NCBI GenBank assembly: GCA_964522165.1
Contig: CAZFVV010000007.1
Location: 1 to 64,000, forward strand
Length of the DNA stretch: 64,000 bases
Source of the DNA: JABWBP01 sp964522165
Lineage (GTDB): Bacteria; Calditrichota; Calditrichia; RBG-13-44-9; J075
Direction: 5' to 3'
In this document: positions 1 through 7,063 of the stretch, piece by piece
Numbering within the stretch: position 1 is the first letter of the stretch
Layout of the letters: each line of letters starts with the position of its first letter
The notes under the pieces: generated by a model
What the model saw: the letters and a program-made list of their open reading frames with translations, nothing else
What the model was told of the DNA's origin: nothing
Database searches by the model: none
Program-made: the position numbers and the translations under genes

Positions 1-63
1 CCCGGTCAGCAGGGATAAGGCCGTTTTAAAACTGGATAAAACTTCCGCTGATAGTGCTTTCAT
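1..63 (-). CDS. possible 5' end of a gene running off the left edge
   Basis: An ATG on the minus strand at 63 opens a reading frame of 21 codons that stays open to the window edge. The residues (MKALSAEVLSSF...) have a plausible N-terminal character, but there is no clear Shine-Dalgarno sequence and no family can be recognised. Everything from 64 to about 327 lacks any convincing gene. This entry is tentative and could be a chance frame. Confidence 0.25.
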   Translation of the reverse strand, partial: MKALSAEVLSSFKTALSLLTG

Positions 64-327
64 AATGAAAGAAGTTAACACCAAAATAAATATGGTACAT
101 TATTTTTTCTAAATCCCTTAGTGCCTTTTGCCATTCTTTTTCCCGAAACTTTAATCTGCGTTATTAATCGGCATAAACCATTTAATCAAGCGCAATCAAA
201 CCCGCCGGACAAATCCGATTTCCAGAGGGAATAATTTAGGAATTTTCAGGGAATAAGCGAAGCGAAAAAAACCTTGCGGCGGCGCCGCGGCGGCCCCGCC
301 CAGGTGGAAGATTCGCCTTCGGGGTTC

Positions 328-508
328 ATCGCTGCATCTTTTTGATGGAACGGTGAGTCTTTTTATTCATCGTTGAACCGTTTGGGATGGAATGATGAAT
401 CTTTTTAGCTCATTGTTGCACCTTTTGGGGGGAATAATGCGCTTGTTCAGTTCACCGCTGAACCGTTCGGATAAAATGTTGAGTCTTTTTAGTTCACCGT
501 TGATACGC
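328..508. repeat. degenerate 42-bp tandem repeat, about 4.3 units
   Basis: Units begin near 328, 369, 412, 454 and 496, giving periods of 41, 43, 42 and 42 bp. Each begins ATCGTTGAACCG or a close variant and carries GAGTCTTTTTAGTTC near its end. The array lies just downstream of the hypA pseudogene stop at 561. The equivalent place after the intact hypA copy at 31943 holds only the array ends, without repeat units. Read on the minus strand the period is exactly 14 codons and gives a basic repeat (xGELKRLxIL...), but no start or binding site supports translation. Confidence 0.75.
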
Positions 509-560
509 TGAGGCAGATCGAGACGCCCGGCCGCCGGAATACCTCCAACGCTTTTAAAAC

Positions 561-901
561 TCACTCCACTTCCAGCTCGCTCACCTGCAACTCCTGGCCG
601 CTGAGCACTTTTACCTGGGCGCTCTCGCAATGGGGACATACGAAGAAGAAGGATTCGATCCGGAACTCCCTGCCGCAGCTTTCGCAGCGCGCCCGCACCG
701 GGATCACTTCGATCCGCAGCCCCGAGCTTTCCAGGGGCGTTCCCGCGGTGAGGGCCTGGTAGCAGAATTGCAGGGACTCCGGCACCACCGCCGCCAGTTC
801 CCCGCCTTGACCACTACTTTTTTCAAGCGGCTGCCGGGGTTTTCGCGCAGGGCGCTTTCCACGATCTCCAAAATATTCTGCGCAATCGACATTTCGTGCA
901 T
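561..901 (-). pseudogene. hypA: frameshifted hypA paralog (hydrogenase nickel-insertion protein)
   Basis: This is the second copy of the HypA gene found intact at 31602. It starts MHEMSIAQ, whose His2 is the nickel ligand in the family, and keeps the zinc motif CESCGREF...CPHCES in another frame. Aligned to the intact copy, a run of five G is reduced to four (C800-C803 on the plus strand). This shifts the frame after about residue 34, so the product as written stops after about 65 residues. Beyond the slip the coding sequence is well preserved down to the same C terminus (SELEVE), so the shift is recent, phase-variable or a sequencing error. The gene is divergent from the secreted-protein gene at 1104. 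Confidence 0.8.
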
Positions 902-1013
902 GGGCTGATCCCGTTATTGAAGGTTTGAATATAAGCCGCCTGCTCTCTAAAATTCCATTCGGAAAATAAATCGCGGAGCGGTGCAGGAGGCAGGGGAATG
1001 CCGCCAGGCTCTG

Positions 1014-1049
1014 TGACATTTTTTGACAACCCTTTACCCTCGCATGACA
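1014..1049. promoter_or_regulatory. three phased TGACA boxes in a divergent promoter region
   Basis: TGACA occurs at 1014, 1024 and 1045, so the starts are 10 and 21 bp apart, one and two helical turns. The same boxes with identical spacing occur, inverted, in the right cassette at 31368-31403. The sequence between the two divergent genes is otherwise poorly conserved, so these boxes are a likely operator or promoter core. Confidence 0.5.
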
Positions 1050-1103
1050 TCTCTTCTCTCACCCCCCCGTAAGCTATAACCGGATAACAAAAAGGAGAAT
1101 GTC

Positions 1104-1475
1104 ATGAAATCATTGATCATTACACTGGTTGTAGCCCTTTCATTGGGCGCATTCGCTCAAAGCAAGGCGGTGGTGGAGAAAGCCCCGCAGAATTACCTGG
1201 CGGCGTTGCAATCGGATCATAATGGCCTCATCGAATCCGCCATTTTCCAGGTGGTGAAATATCAAATGTTCTACCCGGATCAGTACAATTATGAAATCGT
1301 CGGCCAGTTGATTCGCCTGGCGAACAACAGCCGTTCGGAGATTATTCGCGAGAAGGCGCGCCTGGCGGTGGCCTACATCCAACACGCCGAATGGCTGTCG
1401 AAGATCGAGAAGAAAGATTATAAGAATGGGGATGAGTTGTTTACGCTTTTACGGGATCGGAACGCGGCGAAATAA
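1104..1475 (+). CDS. small secreted helical protein, left cassette copy
   Basis: A 123-residue protein with a clean signal peptide (MKSLIITLVVALSLGAFAQS), cleaved after about residue 19. The mature part is alpha-helical with HEAT-like character (FQVVKYQMFYPDQYNYEIV, then IREKARLAVAYIQHAEWL) and no cysteines or catalytic motif. AAAGGAG lies about 8 bases before the ATG. It is close to 90 per cent identical to the protein at 30939-31313; the extreme C termini differ. I recognise no characterised family. Its fixed divergent pairing with hypA in both cassettes suggests shared control, but a link to hydrogenase maturation is only inference. Confidence 0.85.
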   Translation: MKSLIITLVVALSLGAFAQSKAVVEKAPQNYLAALQSDHNGLIESAIFQVVKYQMFYPDQYNYEIVGQLIRLANNSRSEIIREKARLAVAYIQHAEWLSKIEKKDYKNGDELFTLLRDRNAAK

Positions 1476-1498
1476 ATAATCGTGACATTCCCCGCCAG

Positions 1499-1543
1499 CA
1501 CCCGCCCGGGATGATACAAATACCCGGGCGGGTGTTTTATTTT
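1499..1543 (+). terminator. Rho-independent terminator of the small secreted-protein gene
   Basis: A perfect 12-bp G+C-rich stem (1499-1510 with 1523-1534) with a 12-base loop is followed by TTTTATTTT. It lies 24 bases after the stop at 1475. The right cassette copy has no equivalent strong terminator. It also faces the end of the convergent phytase gene, so it may act on both sides. Confidence 0.85.
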
Positions 1544-1587
1544 GAGGAGTTGGAAATGAAATATAGTGCTGCTGCGCCAATCGAATG

Positions 1588-4107
1588 CTATGGCACCTGG
1601 GTGGAGCGGTTGAGATTGGGGCGCCATTTCAGATTCATATCCAGCACATCGATGCCGCCGTCGAAATTAAAATCAGCGAACTTGCTGTAGTGATAGGCGG
1701 TGCCGTTTTGAAATCGCCAGATTGCGTCTTTATCGACATCATTGATCTCCCCATCCGCGTTGCCGTCGCCGGCGATCATCCCAAATATTCCGCCAGCCAA
1801 TTCCTTCATAGGGTTGAAACCGTAAGCCTGCTCCTGGGCAGTGGTAAAATCATAGAGGGCGCCGGAGGCGTCGAGCGCCTGAGCGCTGCTGCTCATAATC
1901 GCAAGATGGTTGCGGTGGCAAATGACCAGGTAATAATTACCGGGGGTTATTCCCGGAAAACGCGCCCCGCTGCCGCCGTCGATATCCATAAGAGTGCCGT
2001 CATTTTTCAAAAAAGCCGCCCGGGCCGCCACCTCGCTGGCGGCGCTGGAGGCGCTGCGCAGTTTTATCAGCACCCAATCCACCACGCCATCCGGAACAGC
2101 GCTGACGCTCTCGGTTCCGCCATAGTTCCAGGGAGCGGCGTTGAAGGGCTGACCCGGGGGGAGCAGCCCCGCATTGCTTAAGTAAGTGCTCATGGAATTG
2201 GAGACGAACGGTCCCTCTAAAAAAACCTTCGCTTTTACCAAAACAGAAAATTTCGCCATGGTGAAGCTGTCGATGAGGGAGCCGCCATTGGTGATCGAAT
2301 AGAATTGAAAGGTGATGCTGTCCTCGCTGGCGAAAATGAGCATGGTTCCATAATCGGCGTTATACTGAAACATGGTGCCGGGAGCCGTAGGAGTGGAGAA
2401 GTTATTGATATCTGCCCCGCCCAGGCCGGTAACAAAATAGGGCAAAATAGCGCCGTCGCCATTGTCATCGCGGTGGATGCGCTGGTAGGAGTGGTGATGG
2501 CCCGCGAGCACTGCGGAAGCGCCCCAGTCTTCGAATGGCCAGCGCATAATTTCTTCATCCTTTCCCGATGAGTAAGGGGGATGGTGCAGGTGAACGATCT
2601 TCCAGGGGGCGTTGGAGGCGGCTAACTGCGCCTGAAGCCACTGCGCCTGGGCGGAAGCGCTGGAAATTCCATCCGGCTCATCAGTGCAGCTATTAATGGC
2701 AAAAAAATGCACTGGCCCGCGAATAAAATCATAATAGCGTTCGTTCCCGGAGGTATTGCTGGTGGGAATATTTTCACCGGGCAGGGTGAAGAAGGCCAAA
2801 TAGTTGGTCAAATTGTCATGGTTCCCCAAGGAGGGGAAAAAGCGGTTTACCGGGGATCCGCTGCCATAGTTGCCCTGGTAATTTCCGATGTAATTGCTGT
2901 AATACTGCCCCACTTGCTGGTCAAAATCGTTACCGTAGCTATTGTCCCCCGTGGTGATGATAAAATCCACCTCCAGGTTATCGATCAGGTCGGCCACCGC
3001 CTGCTCAGGCTCATTGTCCTCCCCGTAATCGCCAATCGCGGCAAAGGTGACGGTTGGAGAGTTGCTCATTCCCCCGCTGCGGGGATTCCAGTAAGCGGTG
3101 TCCGGCGGCAAACCGGAATCCGCAAATTTTGCCCCCAGAATCCGGCTTCCGTCGTGCGCCAGGAACAAACCCTCCGAAAACAGTCCCCCTAAGTTGACGT
3201 TGGTAACGTCGATACCGTCGGTGCCGTTTGCGGATTGAACCGTAAAAGTCATCACGTAATTGTGGGGCGGTTTGCGCTGGTAAATGATAAAATCGTCGCT
3301 GCCCTGGCTGGAAGCGATCAAATATCCTTCTCCGTTGGCCGCATAATAGATGGTAATGCCCTCTATGTCTGCGGAAAGGCCGTTTTGCCCCACGGAGGCG
3401 ACCAGCGTTGGGGAAGGAGTGGGATCCAGGGGGTCGGCGTCATATTTATAGATGGCGTGATCCTCGCTTGCGGCGTAAAATTTCCCAGTTTCGTCATCGG
3501 CGACAAGGCCCTCGGTCAAACCGCCGGCGCCATTGGTCCAGGTGCGTTTGTGAATGCCGGCGATAGCGCCGTTGCCGTTATCGACCAGCTCCCACTGCTC
3601 TATTTGCCCGCTTCCGCTATTGTTGCTTACCATTGCATAGTATTTGCCGTCGAAGGGGCTATGATAGAGCGCAAAACCATATACATCATCCAGTTGGCTA
3701 CTAAAACTTCCCGCCGGGTTGAGTTCTCGCGTTGCCGGATCGACGGTATAGAACAGAATTTGGTTTACATCCATGCCAAACCCGACAATATCAACCGGCT
3801 GGCCGGAAAGAGGGAAATTATACCGCACATCGATGTTCCGGGAGGCGCTGGGAAGGGGAATAATTTGCAGCGTATTCCCTTGCAGGTCATATACGATGAC
3901 TTTATCCGAGCCTTTATCGGAGGCAATGATTGTGCTTTGGGCGGGCTGCGGGTGAATCCAGATGCACATATCATCCTGGTCGCCCGCGGCGGGATCATCC
4001 AATTCCAGCGCGTAGGGCAGGTTGGTTTGGGCGCTTAAAAACATTCCGGCGCCGAAAAAGAACCAAACAAATGCGATTCTAACAGAGCGGCCAATAAAGC
4101 GGGGCAT
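1588..4107 (-). CDS. secreted beta-propeller phytase fused to a calcineurin-like phosphatase
   Basis: This 839-residue exported protein joins two phosphatase folds. Residues about 25-340 form a beta-propeller phytase, with the calcium-site motifs DDPAAGDQDDMCIWIHP and EGLVADDETGKFY and the ADIEG segment. Residues about 350-625 form a metallophosphoesterase with the full motif set GDYG, GDN, GNHD, HHPP and GHHHSYQR, resembling purple-acid-phosphatase-like enzymes. The tail holds two calcium loops (DGNADGEINDVD and DFNFDGGIDVLDMN) like a dockerin. The ATG at 4107 is preferred over the upstream in-frame codon: GGAGG sits 5 bases before it and a signal peptide (IAFVWFFFGAGMFLSAQ) follows. It probably releases phosphate from phytate and other organic esters outside the cell. 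Confidence 0.85.
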   Translation of the reverse strand: MPRFIGRSVRIAFVWFFFGAGMFLSAQTNLPYALELDDPAAGDQDDMCIWIHPQPAQSTIIASDKGSDKVIVYDLQGNTLQIIPLPSASRNIDVRYNFPLSGQPVDIVGFGMDVNQILFYTVDPATRELNPAGSFSSQLDDVYGFALYHSPFDGKYYAMVSNNSGSGQIEQWELVDNGNGAIAGIHKRTWTNGAGGLTEGLVADDETGKFYAASEDHAIYKYDADPLDPTPSPTLVASVGQNGLSADIEGITIYYAANGEGYLIASSQGSDDFIIYQRKPPHNYVMTFTVQSANGTDGIDVTNVNLGGLFSEGLFLAHDGSRILGAKFADSGLPPDTAYWNPRSGGMSNSPTVTFAAIGDYGEDNEPEQAVADLIDNLEVDFIITTGDNSYGNDFDQQVGQYYSNYIGNYQGNYGSGSPVNRFFPSLGNHDNLTNYLAFFTLPGENIPTSNTSGNERYYDFIRGPVHFFAINSCTDEPDGISSASAQAQWLQAQLAASNAPWKIVHLHHPPYSSGKDEEIMRWPFEDWGASAVLAGHHHSYQRIHRDDNGDGAILPYFVTGLGGADINNFSTPTAPGTMFQYNADYGTMLIFASEDSITFQFYSITNGGSLIDSFTMAKFSVLVKAKVFLEGPFVSNSMSTYLSNAGLLPPGQPFNAAPWNYGGTESVSAVPDGVVDWVLIKLRSASSAASEVAARAAFLKNDGTLMDIDGGSGARFPGITPGNYYLVICHRNHLAIMSSSAQALDASGALYDFTTAQEQAYGFNPMKELAGGIFGMIAGDGNADGEINDVDKDAIWRFQNGTAYHYSKFADFNFDGGIDVLDMNLKWRPNLNRSTQVP

Positions 4108-4282
4108 ATCGACCTCCGGTTTGAGTGAACCAGGATGAACGCAAACGGGCACTTTTACGATATGTGGATCGCGCAGCTTCCGCTACCCGCATTCATTGCT
4201 TGAGCGAAAATCAGGCCCTTAAAGACATTCTTTTCCGGGATACTTCCGGGGAGGCAAGTTTCCCGGCTTTTTTTCAGCAACT

Positions 4283-4442
4283 GGTAGTCCTAAATAGGTA
4301 ATGCTGCTATGCTATTCGACCAGATGCTTTGTCATTCCCGCGAAAGCGGGAATCCACGATTTCTGCCGAGTTTATGGATTCCCACTTGCGTGGGAATGAC
4401 ACCATACACCTCTTTAAGCAGCATTAATCGTTTAGGACTACC
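4283..4442. mobile_element. 160-bp MITE with 8-bp target-site duplication
   Basis: Imperfect terminal inverted repeats of about 24 bp (GGTAGTCCTAAATAGG at the left, the complement at the right) are flanked on both sides by CAGCAACT (4275-4282 and 4443-4450), a perfect 8-bp direct repeat. Inside is a second, 26-bp inverted pair (4331-4356 and 4375-4400) with the GTCATTCCCGCG word common in dispersed bacterial repeats. No transposase is encoded, so it must have been moved in trans. Confidence 0.8.
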
Positions 4443-4706
4443 CAGCAACTCATTAATAAATTATATCTTGCTCATGTTTAGATTTGCCAAGATACAATTA
4501 TTATGGATAGTTAAGCAACCCTCCCGCAAAAAAAAATCGGTTCGGCATCGAGCGATGGCTTATTGCGGATTGGCATGTTCCACCAGCCCCCTCTTACTTT
4601 CTCGACCGGCGGGATTTTCTTTTAATTTCAACCCCCAAATTATATTTGATATTGCATTACTTACCCGATCCGTTTAAATTTTGCAGCTTTGAAATAATAG
4701 CGGGAA
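4443..4706. other. intergenic gap between MITE and tRNA
   Basis: Apart from the target-site copy at its left end, this A+T-rich stretch shows no convincing gene, hairpin or repeat. Together with the MITE it fills the gap between the phytase promoter region and the tRNA. The tRNA promoter must lie here, but I cannot place it with confidence. Confidence 0.4.
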
Positions 4707-4780
4707 GCCCCCTTAGCTCAGGCGGATAGAGCATCGGATTCCTAATCCGGGGGTCGCAGGTTCGAGTCCTGCAGGGGGCA
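4707..4780 (+). tRNA. tRNA-Arg, anticodon CCU
   Basis: A 74-base cloverleaf. The acceptor stem GCCCCCT pairs with AGGGGGC. The D-arm contains AGCTCAGGCGGATAGAGC and the T-arm loop is TTCGAGT. The anticodon loop TTCCTAA sits on a five-pair stem and presents CCU, reading AGG arginine codons. The discriminator base is A4780 and the next bases are CCC, so the CCA end is not encoded. Confidence 0.93.
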
Positions 4781-4829
4781 CCCATACTTACTTATTGATG
4801 AAAATGCTTCGGGCAGGAGATGAAATGAC

Positions 4830-5504
4830 ATGTTAAAGGCGAAGAAGAAGTACACCAAACGGGAATTGAAGCAGGACCAGTTCGTGCTGGCCACCATGAA
4901 AGTGAAATCGTTTTTTGAAGACCATTCCCGGCAGCTTGTTTACGGCGTCCTGGGGGTAGTTGCAGTGGCGGCGCTGGTTTGGTTCTACCTGAATTCTCAA
5001 AAAAGCGCCCAGAAGGAAGCCCTTTCCTTGCTCTCCACCGGCCAGGAACAGATCCGCAACGGCGACAAGGAAAATGGCATGGCGACCTTTGCCGAGATCG
5101 TGGAGCGCTACAACGGCACACACGCCGCGGGAGAGGCGGCTTTCTTCCTGGCTAAATTTTATTGGGAAGACAACGATTTCACCCAGGCAAAAAAGTATTT
5201 CAAGGTGGTTACTGACGACTACGCCGGTAAAAATATTATGGCCCAGGCGGCTTACGCCGGGTATGCCGATTGCCTGATGGGCGAAAAGGAGTATGCGGAA
5301 GCGGCGAAAAACTACGAAAAGGCTGCGACCATTGATCCGATGTTCCCCATGGCCGCAGATTATTTTTACAGCGCCGCCCAGGCTTACCGGGAAGCCGGCA
5401 ATCCGCAAAAAGCCAAAGAGTTATCCGACAAAGTCATCAAGGATTATAATAATCCTACCTTGAAAAACCGCGCGGAAGTATTGCTGCAAAGCCTGGAATT
5501 GTAA
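4830..5504 (+). CDS. membrane-anchored TPR protein, YfgM-like
   Basis: A 224-residue protein with a short basic cytoplasmic segment, one transmembrane helix at about residues 37-54 (LVYGVLGVVAVAALVWFYL) and tetratricopeptide repeats to the end (GMATFAEIVERYNGTHAAGEAAFFLA, then YAEAAKNYEKAATIDP). This is the layout of YfgM/TPR_21 proteins, which in other bacteria sit by the Sec translocon and hold secreted clients. A binding site (GGCAGGAG) precedes the ATG. The gene follows the tRNA directly and is convergent with the aminopeptidase. Family placement rests on architecture only. Confidence 0.8.
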   Translation: MLKAKKKYTKRELKQDQFVLATMKVKSFFEDHSRQLVYGVLGVVAVAALVWFYLNSQKSAQKEALSLLSTGQEQIRNGDKENGMATFAEIVERYNGTHAAGEAAFFLAKFYWEDNDFTQAKKYFKVVTDDYAGKNIMAQAAYAGYADCLMGEKEYAEAAKNYEKAATIDPMFPMAADYFYSAAQAYREAGNPQKAKELSDKVIKDYNNPTLKNRAEVLLQSLEL

Positions 5505-5518
5505 TCTCCGGAACTTCA

Positions 5519-5573
5519 GACCTCAAAGGTTTTCTGACGAGGCCATCCCTGCCGGGGAAAAACCTTTGAGGTC
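5519..5573. terminator. inverted repeat between convergent genes, possible bidirectional terminator
   Basis: GACCTCAAAGGTTTT at 5519-5533 pairs with AAAACCTTTGAGGTC at 5559-5573 across a loop of about 25 bases. It occupies most of the 84-base gap between two convergent genes. There is only a weak T run after the right arm (GATATTTACC), so it could equally be a dispersed palindromic repeat that serves as a terminator. Confidence 0.5.
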
Positions 5574-5588
5574 GATATTTACCTCTGT

Positions 5589-6545
5589 TTAGACCAGCAT
5601 TTCCCCGTTCAACAGAATTTTCTGGCCGTCGATCTCCAGGGTCGGGTTCAATAGAATGCCGTCAACGTGAAAAGCCACGTTGCAGGTTCCGCCCATGGAA
5701 ACGTTGTTGCCTAAGGCCAGGTGAACCGTGCCCAGCACTTTTTCATCCTCCAACACCGTTCCCTTGATTTCCGCCATGTAATTGGTGCCCACCCCTAATT
5801 CTGCCAGGTTGCGGGCTTTTTCACCCACGGAAGTGACCATCCTTTCAAACTCTTCGGCCTGTTTTCCTCCTTCGATCTTTACGGCCTGGCCCTTTTCAAC
5901 GGTGATTTTGACCGGCTCCCCGGTAATCAGGCCGATTCCGGCCAGGGAACCGTCCACCACAATGACCCCTTCGGCTTCTCCTTCCCGGGGCATCAAATAC
6001 GCCTCGCCGGAAGGGAGATTGCCGAACTTCCCCGGTTCCAGCACCATGCCGGTGGAAGGGATGGCGGTAATTCCCCCGATGGGAATGCGGATATCCGTTC
6101 CCGCCGGGGTGGTTACCTGCGCCAGAACGCCGGCGGTGAGAATGGCGGCGACCTGCTCGGTCAGCCGGGCGATGCGATGATAATCCGCCCGCATGGTACG
6201 CACCATGATATCCTCGGTGATTCCCGGCATGGTGCCCACCCGGGCGCCCGCTTTACAGGCAGCCCGCCGGGCGTCGGTATGGGTTAAGGAGGTGGTGGTG
6301 GGGCAGACCACCACGTCAACCGATTTCATGGCCTCCTGCACCGCCCCGGGGGGTTCTTCGCCGTTCACCTTCCGGGGGAGCATTTCCAGGTAGAGCACCT
6401 CCCGGGCCAGGTCCTGGCAAACTTCATAGAGCGCCTGGCCGATGCGGCGGCGGTGGACGTCGGTCACGACCAGCACGCTCTCGTGCCGGCGCACGCCTAA
6501 GCAATCCCGGGCGGCGACTAAGGCGGCTTCCAATAATGGTTCCAT
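5589..6545 (-). CDS. M29-type metal-dependent aminopeptidase
   Basis: A 318-residue protein of the thermophilic aminopeptidase / NicX-like group (COG2309). An N-terminal alpha/beta domain (VLVVTDVHRRRIGQALYEV) is followed by the metal-binding half, with the glutamate segment LPSGEAYLMP and the C-terminal run VHLALGNNVSMGGTCNVAFHVDG that carries histidine ligands. It would remove N-terminal residues from peptides in the cytoplasm. Length fits the shorter ~320-residue branch rather than the ~410-residue AmpS type. The ATG at 6545 is chosen because AGAGG stands 5 bases ahead; a GTG two codons upstream is possible. Confidence 0.8.
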   Translation of the reverse strand: MEPLLEAALVAARDCLGVRRHESVLVVTDVHRRRIGQALYEVCQDLAREVLYLEMLPRKVNGEEPPGAVQEAMKSVDVVVCPTTTSLTHTDARRAACKAGARVGTMPGITEDIMVRTMRADYHRIARLTEQVAAILTAGVLAQVTTPAGTDIRIPIGGITAIPSTGMVLEPGKFGNLPSGEAYLMPREGEAEGVIVVDGSLAGIGLITGEPVKITVEKGQAVKIEGGKQAEEFERMVTSVGEKARNLAELGVGTNYMAEIKGTVLEDEKVLGTVHLALGNNVSMGGTCNVAFHVDGILLNPTLEIDGQKILLNGEMLV

Positions 6546-7063
6546 CTGCACCTCTGTTCGATGTTGGTTTTGGGCAGTGATTCCGGGTTCTAATTGGTTG
6601 AAATATCATCCCTTAGGAACAGGGAGCCGGAAACAGCGCGGAGAAAATAACACTTGAATTTACATACGCGAAACGTTAGCTTCGTTTTTGATAACGAAGG
6701 GAGTTTATGAAAATAATGGTAGGATTAAAAGAATAAAAATGGGAAAGTCCTCCGCAACAAGTATAACCGGTCAATAAAGAAGCGCTCGATCCTGCCGTTA
6801 ATGAATAGAGTTGTTGCAAAATAAAAAAGAAGCTACGAATGATCACGAATCTACGCGAATGGTATTTCACAAAAGTAATTATTTTTATTGGTGTTCATTC
6901 GTGTCAATTCGTGGCTAATATTTAACCTGAAATTCCCAAAACGTTATTTCGCAACAGGTCTAATATTGAATATTACAATGAGCAACTCCCGGGGCCGCCG
7001 CCGGCCGGGAATTATGAGCAGCATCGTTTTAGATGTACGAATTATCGCGAGACGTGAAGCACT
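6546..7063. other. intergenic gap with a word palindrome at 6832-6930
   Basis: No gene is supported in this 518-base gap. Near its centre is an imperfect palindrome. The left arm (about 6833-6862) repeats the word CGAAT (ACGAATGATCACGAATCTAC), and the right arm (about 6890-6915) repeats its complement (TTCATTCGTGTCAATTCGTG). The arms differ by several bases and the spacer is A+T-rich. The promoter of the downstream rel gene is presumably to the right of it but was not identified. Confidence 0.55.

Noticed and set aside
4309..4677. 122-codon open frame on plus
   Set aside because: It runs through the MITE and A+T-rich spacer, has no binding site and shows no family resemblance.
4707..4780. 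tRNA-associated integration (att) site
   Set aside because: No duplicated tRNA 3' segment and no integrase gene were found downstream.
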